Source: Chitinophagales bacterium 33-2 (lineage in GTDB: Bacteria; Bacteroidota; Bacteroidia; Chitinophagales; Chitinophagaceae). Taken from it: 43,339 nucleotides of DNA. The stretch lies in assembly GCA_002050435.1 (NCBI GenBank), contig MWYV01000013.1, positions 1-43,339 of the forward strand. The letters are read 5' to 3'. Below the pieces are notes generated by a model. That model was not told the DNA's origin and searched no databases. It worked only from the letters and a program-made list of their open reading frames with translations. Of this stretch, positions 1 through 8,734 are shown one piece after another. The translations under genes were made by a program, and so were the position numbers. The number at the start of each line of letters is the position of its first letter. Positions within the stretch are counted from its first letter, which is position 1.

Positions 1-58
1 CCGGATCAGGAGCACCTGGGGCGATTCATGGTGCACCTTGAAAACTGCTGCAATTTTT
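1..58. repeat. Left arm of 58-bp perfect inverted repeat at window start
   Basis: Bases 1-58 are the exact reverse complement of 96-153, separated by a 37-base spacer (59-95). Read on the minus strand from 95 down to 1, the sequence encodes YLLDLIAHRSVSQK followed by the same residues as the right arm, which is a normal internal stretch of YtxJ. The left arm plus spacer is therefore the true upstream part of ytxJ folded back in the wrong orientation, not an independent element. A cloning, amplification or assembly fold-back is the likely cause. Confidence 0.9.
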
Positions 59-95
59 TGAGATACGGACCTGTGAGCGATCAGGTCGAGTAAGT

Positions 96-153
96 AAAAA
101 TTGCAGCAGTTTTCAAGGTGCACCATGAATCGCCCCAGGTGCTCCTGATCCGG
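96..153. repeat. Right arm of 58-bp perfect inverted repeat
   Basis: This arm mirrors 1-58. It lies in the correct orientation within the ytxJ 3' coding sequence. Immediately upstream, the plus-strand ytxJ frame meets a stop (taa at 91-93), which is where the true gene sequence is lost. Confidence 0.9.
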
Positions 154-231
154 GATGGCGTATGCGTGTATGATGAAAGTCACCTGGGTATCTCCATGAA
201 CGAGATTGTGGAAAGCGCACAAGCAGCTTAA
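97..231 (+). CDS. ytxJ: Bacillithiol system thioredoxin-like protein YtxJ, 3' part only
   Basis: This frame ends in TAA at 229-231 and encodes the C-terminal third of a YtxJ (BrxC-type monothiol bacilliredoxin) protein. The segment FKVHHESPQVLLIRDG with a following YDESH is the conserved C-terminal signature of the family. YtxJ proteins have a thioredoxin fold and are thought to remove bacillithiol from protein thiols in the cytoplasm. The N-terminal part, including the catalytic Cys, is missing. A further 14 residues can be read on the minus strand of 95-59, showing that the break is a fold-back and not a natural truncation. The downstream gene is osmC, so the pair suggests thiol and peroxide defence. 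Confidence 0.8.
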   Translation, partial: KIAAVFKVHHESPQVLLIRDGVCVYDESHLGISMNEIVESAQAA

Positions 232-266
232 ACACCAGTTCCCTGACTTCCAAAGATCTATTTCCC

Positions 267-274
267 TAGCTTTG
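267..274 (+). promoter_or_regulatory. Probable -7 promoter element of osmC
   Basis: TAGCTTTG matches the Bacteroidota -7 consensus TAnnTTTG exactly and would give a leader of about 20 nt before the ATG at 300. A clear TTG at -33 is not seen; only a weak CTG lies about 21 nt upstream. Confidence 0.45.
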
Positions 275-299
275 CCGCTTAACTCTTAACCAATAATAT

Positions 300-710
300 A
301 TGAAACGTACAGCTACAGCCGTTTGGAACGGAACAGGCAAAGAAGGAAAAGGTCATCTGTCAACAAAAAGCACGGTATTAAATCAAACCCAGTATTCTTA
401 TCATAGCAGGTTTGAAAGCGGCACGGGAACAAATCCCGAAGAACTCATTGCAGCTGCACATGCCGGATGTTTTACCATGAAAGTGAGTTTTTTACTAGGT
501 GAAGGTGGCTTCACTCCGGAAACACTGGAAACTATTTGTGAAATCGGTTTGGAAAATGGTGCTATCACCGGATCACATCTAAAGATCAATGGAAAAGTTG
601 CACAAATAGATCAGGCTAAATTTGAAGAAATTGTAAATAAAGCAGCCCAGGAATGTATCATTTCAAAATTGCTGAATACAGAGATCACTTCAGAAGCTAC
701 TCTCGCCTGA
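300..710 (+). CDS. osmC: OsmC-type peroxiredoxin (organic hydroperoxide resistance)
   Basis: The 136-residue product matches the OsmC subfamily over its whole length. It starts MKRTATAVWNG, has the GTNPEELIAAAHAGCF motif carrying the peroxidatic Cys57, and a second Cys119 in the ECIISKLL helix. OsmC proteins are cytoplasmic dimers that reduce organic hydroperoxides and H2O2 with the two conserved cysteines. The length is normal and both cysteines are present, so the enzyme should be active. It stands alone, preceded by a plausible promoter and followed by a strong terminator hairpin. The adjacent ytxJ remnant supports an oxidative-stress role. Confidence 0.93.
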   Translation: MKRTATAVWNGTGKEGKGHLSTKSTVLNQTQYSYHSRFESGTGTNPEELIAAAHAGCFTMKVSFLLGEGGFTPETLETICEIGLENGAITGSHLKINGKVAQIDQAKFEEIVNKAAQECIISKLLNTEITSEATLA

Positions 711-792
711 TATAAAAACTGAATCAAAAGTAAAATCAAGGCGATGAGGATTGCTTAAATGAAACTTTACTCCTCTGCCTACCAGAATAAAG

Positions 793-825
793 GGCTGTCT
801 CAGACTTTTGAGACAGCCTCTTTTT
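793..825 (+). terminator. Rho-independent terminator after osmC
   Basis: The stem GGCTGTCTCA (793-802) pairs perfectly with TGAGACAGCC (809-818) around a 6-base loop, followed by C-TTTTT. It lies between the convergent osmC and lipoprotein genes. Confidence 0.85.
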
Positions 826-1717
826 ATAATCTTTTATAAAAGTTGACAAATACCTGGTTGGCGAAAGCTTTTTCACTGATGGTATAATACCCGGTATTGT
901 CCCTGGTAAAACCTACCGCTTCCCCCTGGGGTTCCAGCATATGAGCAAGACGTACCGGCGTTTTTTGAAGCGCCTGCAGAATGGTTTCTCCGGAGTTTCT
1001 TTTGAAATATGAAACAGTAGTATATGTTTTTACCAGGATCTCATTCTGTGCTTGTGAAATGTCGGCCGATACCACTCCACCAAAACTGAGTGTGCCTTCA
1101 GCGATGGCAGTTTGCACACCGCTGGAATAAGGAAAAGCGATCCTGAAAATTTTTGATGGATTACTGTTTTTGGTGATCAGGTAAATATCCTTTGTGGCCG
1201 CATCAACAAACATGGCTTCGCAATCATGTGCACCATCAGGATATACAAACCTTATTTTTTCTGCATTGAAAATAGTATCACCCAAATTTACCGGTTCAGG
1301 GAATTTGTAAATGGCATATTCACTATACTGAAGTGCGTTATCTCCTGTTTCTGCAATAAAAACATCGTTTTCTGCAATGGCCATTGCTTCCCAGTCCCTG
1401 TTGGTGGCCCCTTTAATGTAAGAAGAGTAAATTATAGAGCCCTGGTGGCTTAACAAATGAACAACAGGTGGGTTGCCACTATCTTCTATTCCCCAGTTTG
1501 TTGCAGGATATTTATTGCTAGCTGCAATCCCCGAAATTTCTGTCAATGATGCATTTAGCAGATTCTGTTGCGGAATGGAATCAAAAACCGGCACCACAAC
1601 TGGTTCTTGTCTTTTAAAACAAGATCCTGATCCTGCTGTAAAAAAGGCTAAAGCAATAAAAAGCACCGGAGCATACAATGATTTAAAATCAGAAGGATTG
1701 ATGAAATTATTTTTCAT
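824..1717 (-). CDS. Lipoprotein with probable beta-propeller fold, function unknown
   Basis: The 297-residue product starts with a charged stretch, a hydrophobic segment (about 15-28) and a lipobox-like AGSGSC with Cys33, so export and lipid anchoring are likely. The rest is mostly beta-type sequence with recurring motifs, DWEAMAI, DCEAMFV and PQGEAVGF, spaced like successive propeller blades. This resembles SdiA-regulated/esterase-like phytase-type propellers, but I cannot assign a family securely. It is monocistronic and converges on osmC. The gene end overlaps the poly-T of the osmC terminator. No enzymatic residues could be named. Confidence 0.75.
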   Translation of the reverse strand: MKNNFINPSDFKSLYAPVLFIALAFFTAGSGSCFKRQEPVVVPVFDSIPQQNLLNASLTEISGIAASNKYPATNWGIEDSGNPPVVHLLSHQGSIIYSSYIKGATNRDWEAMAIAENDVFIAETGDNALQYSEYAIYKFPEPVNLGDTIFNAEKIRFVYPDGAHDCEAMFVDAATKDIYLITKNSNPSKIFRIAFPYSSGVQTAIAEGTLSFGGVVSADISQAQNEILVKTYTTVSYFKRNSGETILQALQKTPVRLAHMLEPQGEAVGFTRDNTGYYTISEKAFANQVFVNFYKRL

Positions 1718-1828
1718 TATTTAAGGGAAGGGGTTGGAGGTTTGGAGTTTGTATATATAAAGTAAGTTAGCCGTTTTATTTTATTACTACAACCAGCCAC
1801 TGATGTTATTGGCCCGTCAAAACGAAAA

Positions 1829-2059
1829 CTAACCGGGTGACAGGTACTTAAAAACAGAAGCCTTGTATTCATCCAGGGCTTCAAGAGTGGTGAGCTCATC
1901 AAATTTTGCAAGCACCTGCTGCTGCTTCCGTGCAAGAATTACCATAGCACCATTTACAATGGCAGACTTAGCTCTTGCAAAAATTCTTTCAAGCTCATCA
2001 ACATTCTGAATGGTTTGAAGGGTTTCCACCTGGTTCACATCGATCAGATAATTATCCAT
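1829..2059 (-). CDS. Small conserved-looking protein, unknown function
   Basis: This encodes 76 residues, acidic to neutral and apparently all alpha-helical (MDNYLIDVNQVETLQTIQNV at the start), with no signal peptide, membrane segment or cysteine. It is divergent from hpf with 87 bases between the two starts. The regular heptad-like pattern of Leu/Ile/Val and the clean start support a real gene. I do not recognise the family; similar short proteins without known function are common in Bacteroidota. Confidence 0.6.
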   Translation of the reverse strand: MDNYLIDVNQVETLQTIQNVDELERIFARAKSAIVNGAMVILARKQQQVLAKFDELTTLEALDEYKASVFKYLSPG

Positions 2060-2124
2060 AATGATGGTGCTGCAAATTTACGGCTAGACTGCGATTCACC
2101 TTCCTTAGTTGGTATGATAATGGT

Positions 2125-2132
2125 TATTTTTG
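2125..2132 (+). promoter_or_regulatory. Possible -7 promoter element of hpf
   Basis: TATTTTTG fits TAnnTTTG and lies 14 bases before the ATG at 2147. It would exclude the earlier in-frame ATGs at 2114 and 2120 as starts. No -33 element at the usual spacing was found (TTG at 2109-2111 is only 13 bases away), so this is tentative. Confidence 0.3.
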
Positions 2133-2146
2133 TAAAAACTATTTCT

Positions 2147-2461
2147 ATGGATGTAATTATTTCATCGCTTGGATTTACAGCAGGAGAAAAACTGGAAAGT
2201 TATATTAAGGAAAAACTGGAAAAGCTGACTCCGAGTGAACATATCATAAGAGCCAACGTCACGCTCTTCGTTGGTCCCGATCGCAGTACACCTAACACTT
2301 ATGTTGAGATTCGACTTGAGGTGCCGGGCAATGACCATTTTGTGAAAGAACACAGTGTGGAATTTGAACAGGCCGTTGATGCAGCTGTAAATAAAATTCA
2401 GGCCATGATTCGCAAAGCAAAAGACAAACAGGTAGATCACTACCAGGGAAAAACAAAATAA
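2147..2461 (+). CDS. hpf: Ribosome hibernation-promoting factor, short form (HPF/YfiA)
   Basis: This 104-residue protein has the HPF/RaiA fold pattern: an N-terminal beta strand (MDVIISSLGFTAGEKLE), the helix IKEKLEKL, then ANVTLFVGPD, YVEIRLEVPGNDHFVKEHS and a C-terminal basic helix ending RKAKDKQVDHYQG. Such proteins bind the 30S subunit in stationary phase and help form inactive 100S particles or protect 70S ribosomes. The frame is open upstream, but the start at 2147 gives the family's usual N-terminus; starts further up would add an atypical hydrophobic leader. It is followed directly by a terminator. Confidence 0.88.
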   Translation: MDVIISSLGFTAGEKLESYIKEKLEKLTPSEHIIRANVTLFVGPDRSTPNTYVEIRLEVPGNDHFVKEHSVEFEQAVDAAVNKIQAMIRKAKDKQVDHYQGKTK

Positions 2462-2465
2462 AATC

Positions 2466-2488
2466 AACCGGGTGATCCCGGTTTTTTT
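2466..2488 (+). terminator. Terminator after hpf
   Basis: The stem AACCGGG (2466-2472) and CCCGGTT (2477-2483) encloses a TGAT tetraloop and runs into a T tract (2482-2488). It also separates hpf from the converging operon that ends at 2487. Confidence 0.85.
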
Positions 2489-4835
2489 ATTTTACTTCAA
2501 AAAATTCATTCCATGATACAGGTGCTCCTTTTTTATCAAAACCCTGGATGGAAATCATAAAACGTCCTTTTGTATCTGGTGTGTAAAATTCAACGCTTTT
2601 AGTTCCTACTGAAGGTTGCCAGTAAACAGTTTTCCTGAAATCAGGAATACGGCTAAGCAGTTGTTGTTCTGTTTCATAAACAGGTGCATAAAACGCTCTT
2701 TGCTGCTGAAGGCCTTCGTAATTTACAACCACCGCTTTCGCATCCGCTTCCAGTCCTTCAAAATTTCCTTTATACGTATAAAAGGCAGCTACACCATTGT
2801 ACAAAGAAGATCCAAGCACATAATTCCTTGTAATGATGTCTATCTTCTTAAATAACAAGGGATCAAAACTGAAAATCCTGTGCGGGTTTTGAAGGATCAC
2901 TCCATCAATGGTAACCAGGTTGTTTTCTTCCCCCATTTCTCTTTTAACCTCGTTGAACAATCGGAATCGTAAACCTGAACTCCGCGCACCCACATTGATT
3001 TCTCTAACAAATTCCCTGAACACTTCTTCCATGGTGGTAAATCTTTTATAATCGTCAAGATTATAAGAATACATGGCCTTGCCATAAAAAGGAAAACTAT
3101 CAACAGGCGTGACCGATCTGAATCTTGCAAGGCTGGCTCCATTATAAATATTGGAAGCCTGCATTCCCACACTGTATTGTACCAATAAGGCCGGATCGAC
3201 GGAAAAATTCTGGATCGCCTTATGATTTACTACAGTGTATTTGTCTGAAAAGCTGCTCAGCAATTCAACGCTGTACATGCTGTCCTGCGCTGCTGTTTGA
3301 ACAAAAACCTCTCCCTGACCGTAGAAATCTTTAACCTGGAATTGCGCCACGCCAGACGGGTTTGTTTTTGCAGCAAAAAGTTTGTGACGGGTAGTGGGAA
3401 TGGACAAAAAAACAGGAATTTCCCTTGTCACTTTTTTGCCGGAAGCATCTAACACAGAGGCCATCAGCATCGGTCCTGTTGTTTCATAAGGATAAGTAAA
3501 AGTGGATTTATTTAGCTCCATCACATCATTCCATTTGAATCTTCTCCATCCATGAGAAAGCATCAGGTTATCAGCGGCTTCTTTTGCCATTGCATGGGAG
3601 GAAAAATAAAATGCGGGATGTTCAACGTTACCATTGAGTTCGGATGTCAGCCACAAATAATTCACAATGTCCATCTGATCTCTCTGTTGAAGTGTATCGA
3701 TTTTGTACACCGAAAGCGATACAGTTTGAGGATCCAGAAGTTCGGGTGATGGTTCCGCAAAAACGACGCTGGCTTTTTTTCTTGAAAAATATTCTTTCTG
3801 GTCCAGGCGGGCAGTGAATGAAGAAACAGGCGGCTGGATAAAATACAATCTTTCTGCAACTGGTTTTCTATTTGCAAAAACAGTAAAAGTATTGATACCC
3901 GCACCCAGGTTTCCCCTGCTGACACGAAATACAGCCTGGCCATTCACCATATTGGTTTTTTCTGCAACCTGTGATTGTTTGCGGTTATGTCCAACCAGGA
4001 AAATTTCAGCACCATCGGTGGCTGTATTGGAACGGACATGAATCAGCAATTCGCCCTGTCCCTGTTCCTGAAGTTGCATGACAAATCCTGTACTTAATGC
4101 TACAGGAAGTTCTTTAGTTACAGACCTTCCGTTGGATAGTGTGAAAACCGTCCGGTAGCTCTTCCCTTCCATGGGCGTAAACGTAAAACTGCCAATGCCA
4201 AAAGCAAAAGATCGGAAATGGGTTACGGTATCATTTTTTTCATCCAGCAACAAACCTTCAGCATCAATACCTTTTCCACCTGCATCTGTAAGTTTAAATA
4301 CCAGCTTTGAAGGAAGTCCGTTTACCATCTGCCCACCTTCCGGAAAGTGTTCAACATGTAGATTGTTTGAAATTAAAGGCATTTCACTTCCTGCAGATTG
4401 CAGGGGATTGACAACGCTGATCGCTTTTGTGAAGAAAAATTCCGGACTGAAATTTTTCATCCACGAGGTATAACTTCTCAGTGTGTAAACACCAGTTTGC
4501 AGGGAAAGTGGTAATTGAAAAGATCCACTTCCTCCGTCCTCCATGGAAATCGTTGCCTGCAATACCGGCTTATGAGCGGCATCAAGCAATTCAGTATATA
4601 CAACTTTGCTGAGAAACAGGGGCTGATTGCCTGCAGCATCAGTAGTGTAGGCCCTGAACCAGAGGATATCACCTGTTACATAAAAATTCTTATCCGTATG
4701 CAGGTAAACTTTTTCCTGAAAATGATGCTGCTGGTACTGGTGGAAACGCGCACTCATTTCAGCCAGAAAATTCTGCTGTGCGCCTGCACTCATTGCATAA
4801 AGGAAAATCAAAAACAAAAGAATTCGGTGCATCAT
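2487..4835 (-). CDS. Secreted MG2-domain protein with TonB-plug-like C-terminal region
   Basis: The frame is open to 4913, but the MMHRILLFLIFLYAMSAGAQ signal peptide starts at 4835, giving 782 residues. Residues about 35-110 hold a macroglobulin MG2-like domain (VYLHTDKNFYVTGDILWFRA), followed by further beta-sandwich sequence. Near the C-terminus, LVTIDGVILQN and the following IDIITRN resemble the plug region of TonB-dependent receptors. This architecture occurs widely in Bacteroidota beside TonB receptors and is thought to act in the periplasm or outer membrane. It is the last gene of the operon with DUF4249 and the receptor, 23 nt after DUF4249. Its exact role is not known. Confidence 0.8.
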   Translation of the reverse strand: MMHRILLFLIFLYAMSAGAQQNFLAEMSARFHQYQQHHFQEKVYLHTDKNFYVTGDILWFRAYTTDAAGNQPLFLSKVVYTELLDAAHKPVLQATISMEDGGSGSFQLPLSLQTGVYTLRSYTSWMKNFSPEFFFTKAISVVNPLQSAGSEMPLISNNLHVEHFPEGGQMVNGLPSKLVFKLTDAGGKGIDAEGLLLDEKNDTVTHFRSFAFGIGSFTFTPMEGKSYRTVFTLSNGRSVTKELPVALSTGFVMQLQEQGQGELLIHVRSNTATDGAEIFLVGHNRKQSQVAEKTNMVNGQAVFRVSRGNLGAGINTFTVFANRKPVAERLYFIQPPVSSFTARLDQKEYFSRKKASVVFAEPSPELLDPQTVSLSVYKIDTLQQRDQMDIVNYLWLTSELNGNVEHPAFYFSSHAMAKEAADNLMLSHGWRRFKWNDVMELNKSTFTYPYETTGPMLMASVLDASGKKVTREIPVFLSIPTTRHKLFAAKTNPSGVAQFQVKDFYGQGEVFVQTAAQDSMYSVELLSSFSDKYTVVNHKAIQNFSVDPALLVQYSVGMQASNIYNGASLARFRSVTPVDSFPFYGKAMYSYNLDDYKRFTTMEEVFREFVREINVGARSSGLRFRLFNEVKREMGEENNLVTIDGVILQNPHRIFSFDPLLFKKIDIITRNYVLGSSLYNGVAAFYTYKGNFEGLEADAKAVVVNYEGLQQQRAFYAPVYETEQQLLSRIPDFRKTVYWQPSVGTKSVEFYTPDTKGRFMISIQGFDKKGAPVSWNEFFEVK

Positions 4836-4858
4836 GTATTGAATAAGTTGCTTAAAAA

Positions 4859-5977
4859 TTACCAGTAAGATGGCTTTGTTGGTGATCCTCCCCTGCGGGT
4901 GCAATCCACACAATGGGGTTCTGATAAATAATAATCAGTAACTGTTCCTGGTCCTGTTTCAACTGCGCCCCAGGGTAAATAAATCGGTACATATTTCCTT
5001 ATGGTATCTGGATGATTGGGAATGAGAATATTGGAACAGTTTTGAGGATAGGACCAATTGGCTTGCTGGGCTGTGATGAATATTCTTTTTTGTGTTACTT
5101 TGGCTGCGTTCATATAACCAATCACAATTTCAGAAGGATCAGCGATGTTGACAATATTCCCACGCAATTCAGAAGGCTGGGGATCGAAGATTGTTCCCAA
5201 TGATTCTGTATTTTTCTTCATTAATGAAAAATATTCATAAGCTTTTTTTGAAAGTGTTTGCTGTTTCATCAACACGCTGTACCGCACACTGATTTTTTCG
5301 CTTTTGTCGGCAATAAAAAACGCGGGAAGCTCTGTGATCACATCTGATTGCAGTTGTGCACTCGAGCCGATAATGATGGTGCTGGCCTTCCCATATTTCC
5401 AGCAGGAACTGGGTAAAGATCCCTGGATGATTGTTGAGCCGCTCACCCACACATAATCTGAAGGGAATACAGAATTGATCTGCCAGGTTTCATCATAATC
5501 CCATTTATAATACCTTGAATTATTAGAAGGATCATGGGTATGATTAAAAACAGTTAACCCGGCTGGTGTTCTTTTCCAGGTAACACTGTCGATTTCTGGC
5601 GTATTCCTGGCTACCAGCCACTCGGATAAATATTCTTTACCATCGGTTGTTTTGATCCTTAGCCTGTATTCCGTTCCGATGGTCATTCCAAGGTTTGGAT
5701 TTGTATAGTTACCGTTTCCTGCAGAACTCAATGGCTTTGAAGTGTTGTCTTTACCTTCTACAGTAAGTTGCGCCTGCAGTACAGGTTTAAACTGTACCAC
5801 TTCATCGAGTTTCATTGTGCGGGAAAGCAGGATCTGTGTGGGTCCGTTGCCTGCATTTAAAACGCCTTCCACTACCAGCAGGGAAACATCATTTGAACGA
5901 AGGGGAAAGTCATATTCTTCTTTGCATCCACTGAATAAAACAAGTGCCGCAACCATGTATAATAAACGATTCATCAT
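4859..5977 (-). CDS. DUF4249 outer-membrane-associated lipoprotein
   Basis: The 372-residue product begins MMNRLLYMVAALVLFSGCKEE, a lipoprotein signal with Cys18. It shows the DUF4249 layout: an early VVEGVLNAGNGPTQILLSRT strand pair, a YRLRI segment in an Ig-like domain, a middle region around SVRYSVLMKQQTLSKKAYEY, and a C-terminal Cys-containing strand region (CSNIL, CVDCTRRGG). DUF4249 proteins are typically encoded just after a TonB-dependent receptor, and here the receptor stop codon overlaps this start by one base (TAATG), implying translational coupling. It probably works with the receptor at the cell surface; the ligand is unknown. Confidence 0.88.
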   Translation of the reverse strand: MMNRLLYMVAALVLFSGCKEEYDFPLRSNDVSLLVVEGVLNAGNGPTQILLSRTMKLDEVVQFKPVLQAQLTVEGKDNTSKPLSSAGNGNYTNPNLGMTIGTEYRLRIKTTDGKEYLSEWLVARNTPEIDSVTWKRTPAGLTVFNHTHDPSNNSRYYKWDYDETWQINSVFPSDYVWVSGSTIIQGSLPSSCWKYGKASTIIIGSSAQLQSDVITELPAFFIADKSEKISVRYSVLMKQQTLSKKAYEYFSLMKKNTESLGTIFDPQPSELRGNIVNIADPSEIVIGYMNAAKVTQKRIFITAQQANWSYPQNCSNILIPNHPDTIRKYVPIYLPWGAVETGPGTVTDYYLSEPHCVDCTRRGGSPTKPSYW

Positions 5978-8733
5978 TAAAACCTGATATTATAATTAAT
6001 AAATGGGATCATGTTTCCAAAGATGGAAAGCTTGTATCCGTTGATAAAACCATTTTCCGAAACATAATACACAGAGAATGGATTTCTTCTCCCTGTAAGA
6101 TTATAAACGCCGATGGTCCATGAATTCCTTGTTGTTTTATTTGCCTTGAAATTTCCATCAATGTTCATGGAGAAATCTGCACGGAAATAATCCGGGATCC
6201 TGTAGGAATTCCTGTCGGAATACAGTACCCGCTGCGCACCCCCATAAACATATCTTCCAATGGGAAGTGTGATCGGTCTGCCCGTGCTGTAGGTCATATT
6301 CAATGAAATACTGAACCTGTGGTTAACCCTGAAATTACCAACAGCAGTTGCATCATGCGGCTTATCGTAATTGGCAGGATACCATGCGCCGTTGTTGACA
6401 CTGATACCAGCATCAGGATCGTTTGCCTGCAACAGGATTCTTGAAAAAGTATAGCTTACCCAGCCATTTAATTTTCCGCCGGGCTTTTTAACCATGAATT
6501 CAGCACCGTAAGCTTTTCCCTTTGTATTGATCACTTCTGTTTCCACATTGTGATTGAGGATAAGCGAAGCGCCGGGTTTATAATCCAGGTAATCTTTAAT
6601 TTGTTTATAGTAGATCTCCACTGAAGTTTCAATGGTGTTTGATTTCAGGTTTTTGTAAAAGCCAAGAGAAACCTGGTTGCCCTGCTGCGGTTTTATATTG
6701 GGATCACTCAGCTTCCAGATATCCGTTGGCGCAATGGCCATGGTATTTGATAACATGTGGATGTACTGGCGCAGCGTATTGTAGGCAGCCTTAATTGAAA
6801 ATCCATCATTAATGGCATAGCGCAGGGATAACCTGTACTCCGGTCCGTGATAGGTATTGATAATGCTTCCTTTTTTGAATTCTCTGGTTTCTGCAATATT
6901 ATCTTCTTCCTTTGGTAAACCAGGAGTATAGTAATTTACATTGCGCGCACCGAGGTAATTAAAAACAGAATACCTGATCCCTGCATTGAGCGAAAGGTCG
7001 GATGTGATATTGAAGCGGTCACCAAAATAAATAGCAGATTCCAAAGCCTGTTCAGGTGCAACAATATCCGGGTTCACTAAAGATTCTTTACCCCGGGGTG
7101 TAAAGGATCCGGGGCGTAACCTGTATAAGATAGAACTCGCGCCAAAATCAAATGTATGTCTTGAATCAAGCAGGTAAGAAAAATCGGATTTAAAATTCAG
7201 CTGCCTGATATCAAAATTCAGATCGTAAGCGGTCAGCTTATTTTGATCACTGTTCACACTGTATTTGTATTCATCCAAACCTGCAGTAAAATAGCTGATC
7301 AGTTTTGGATTGAAATTATGTTTCCATTTTATAGAACCATTTCTGTTGCTGTAACCATAAGTGGTATCACTGGCAAGGTTGAACCTGTCGTTACTGAAAT
7401 AACCGGTAATAAAAATATCGTTATTTGGATTGATCCTGTGGTTCAGCACAAGGTTGCCATCATTGAATGAAGCCTTTGCCTGGTCATAAGGATCAGGAAG
7501 TAATTTCATAAGCCAGTTGGCATAGGTGGTCCGTCCACCAAGAATGAAAGAAGTTTTATCTTTTACAATGGGGCCTTCAATATTAAAGCGGCTGGTTACA
7601 AGTCCAATACCTGCAGAACCTGTAAATTCCTTTTTGTTACCTTCTCTGGTAGAAATATCAAGTACGGAAGAAAGTCTTCCTCCAAATTCAGCAGGAATAC
7701 TGCTTTTATACAATTCAATATCCTTGATAATTTCCGGATTAAAAGCAGAGAACATTCCGAAGAAATGCGAAGGGTTGTAAATGGTGGCATCATTCAGTAA
7801 TACCAGGTTCTGGTCGGCAGATCCGCCTCTTACATTGAACCCGGTGCTGGCCTCACCTACGGTTTTCACGCCGGGAAGTGTGGTGACCACGCGCAACACA
7901 TCCGCCTCACCAAATACAGTGGGCACACGTTTAATGGTTTCAATATTCAGCCGTTCCACTCCCATCTGCACACGTTTGATATTGGAAACTTTTTGGGTGG
8001 AAACAATTACTTCTTTCAGTGTGGAGACCTGTTCTTTCATAGAAAAATCAAGCTTACCATCTGAATACATGATCAGCTGGAACTTCGCATCCTTCATTCC
8101 CGGTGAAAATATATTCAGAGTATTTCTACCAGAAGGCAACGCCAGCGTATAGTATCCATAAGCATCTGTGGAAATACTTGACGAAGCACCTTCAAGGTAA
8201 ATCGTTGCATTCACTACAGGCTCACTGCTTTTTTCATTCCTTACATAACCAGATAAGTTGGTTCGTCCCGGCTTAATCGTATTGGTTTTAATACCTACTT
8301 CGTATAATTTATTTTCCGGCGTGGAGGCTATTTCTTTTTCATCTTCCTCACCTAAAACAAGCAATTGCTTATTCCCTGTATCATTCCCCGAACCCGTACC
8401 AAATCCCTCAGGAAGTGTAGTAACAATCTGAAATTTCCGGGTAATATAAACACGCTGCTGACGGTCAACAGAAAAATGAAAGTCTGTGTTCAAAAAAACT
8501 TTTTTAAGCAATTCTTCGAGGGGGAGGTCAACTGCTTTTACATTTACCCTGATGCTGTCCACCTGCCGCGCATCAAAATAAAAAAAATAAGGTGTGCTCG
8601 CCTCAATATGATTTACAAACCGCGCAAAAGGCGTATTATTAAACTCACCATTGATCAGGGGAAGTTTGGGATCCTGCGCTGAAAGTTGGAGGACGCAAAA
8701 TGAAAAGATCAATAAGAGAAAAGATCGCCGCAT
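5977..8733 (-). CDS. TonB-dependent outer-membrane receptor with N-terminal STN domain
   Basis: Starting at 8733 (MRRSFLLLIFSFCVLQLSAQ, signal peptide) the protein has 918 residues; the frame is open further to 8838 but that would bury the signal. Domains: STN (about 27-100), a carboxypeptidase-regulatory-like beta domain (about 157-235, SGYVRNEKSSEPVVNATIYL), a plug (about 255-370, including TGFNVRGGSADQNLVLLNDA) and a long beta-barrel to the C-terminus. Such receptors import large or scarce substrates using TonB energy. STN domains often signal to FecR-type anti-sigma factors, but no such gene is adjacent. The start lies one base after the upstream stop codon. Confidence 0.93.
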   Translation of the reverse strand: MRRSFLLLIFSFCVLQLSAQDPKLPLINGEFNNTPFARFVNHIEASTPYFFYFDARQVDSIRVNVKAVDLPLEELLKKVFLNTDFHFSVDRQQRVYITRKFQIVTTLPEGFGTGSGNDTGNKQLLVLGEEDEKEIASTPENKLYEVGIKTNTIKPGRTNLSGYVRNEKSSEPVVNATIYLEGASSSISTDAYGYYTLALPSGRNTLNIFSPGMKDAKFQLIMYSDGKLDFSMKEQVSTLKEVIVSTQKVSNIKRVQMGVERLNIETIKRVPTVFGEADVLRVVTTLPGVKTVGEASTGFNVRGGSADQNLVLLNDATIYNPSHFFGMFSAFNPEIIKDIELYKSSIPAEFGGRLSSVLDISTREGNKKEFTGSAGIGLVTSRFNIEGPIVKDKTSFILGGRTTYANWLMKLLPDPYDQAKASFNDGNLVLNHRINPNNDIFITGYFSNDRFNLASDTTYGYSNRNGSIKWKHNFNPKLISYFTAGLDEYKYSVNSDQNKLTAYDLNFDIRQLNFKSDFSYLLDSRHTFDFGASSILYRLRPGSFTPRGKESLVNPDIVAPEQALESAIYFGDRFNITSDLSLNAGIRYSVFNYLGARNVNYYTPGLPKEEDNIAETREFKKGSIINTYHGPEYRLSLRYAINDGFSIKAAYNTLRQYIHMLSNTMAIAPTDIWKLSDPNIKPQQGNQVSLGFYKNLKSNTIETSVEIYYKQIKDYLDYKPGASLILNHNVETEVINTKGKAYGAEFMVKKPGGKLNGWVSYTFSRILLQANDPDAGISVNNGAWYPANYDKPHDATAVGNFRVNHRFSISLNMTYSTGRPITLPIGRYVYGGAQRVLYSDRNSYRIPDYFRADFSMNIDGNFKANKTTRNSWTIGVYNLTGRRNPFSVYYVSENGFINGYKLSIFGNMIPFINYNIRF

Positions 8734-8734
8734 G

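Noticed and set aside
2015..2146. Longer N-terminus for hpf from upstream in-frame starts (2015, 2114, 2120)
   Set aside because: The extra residues do not fit the HPF family, would overlap the divergent small gene, and 2147 gives the standard N-terminus.
4836..4913. 26-residue upstream extension of the MG2 protein
   Set aside because: It would overlap the DUF4249 gene and hide the signal peptide that begins at 4835.
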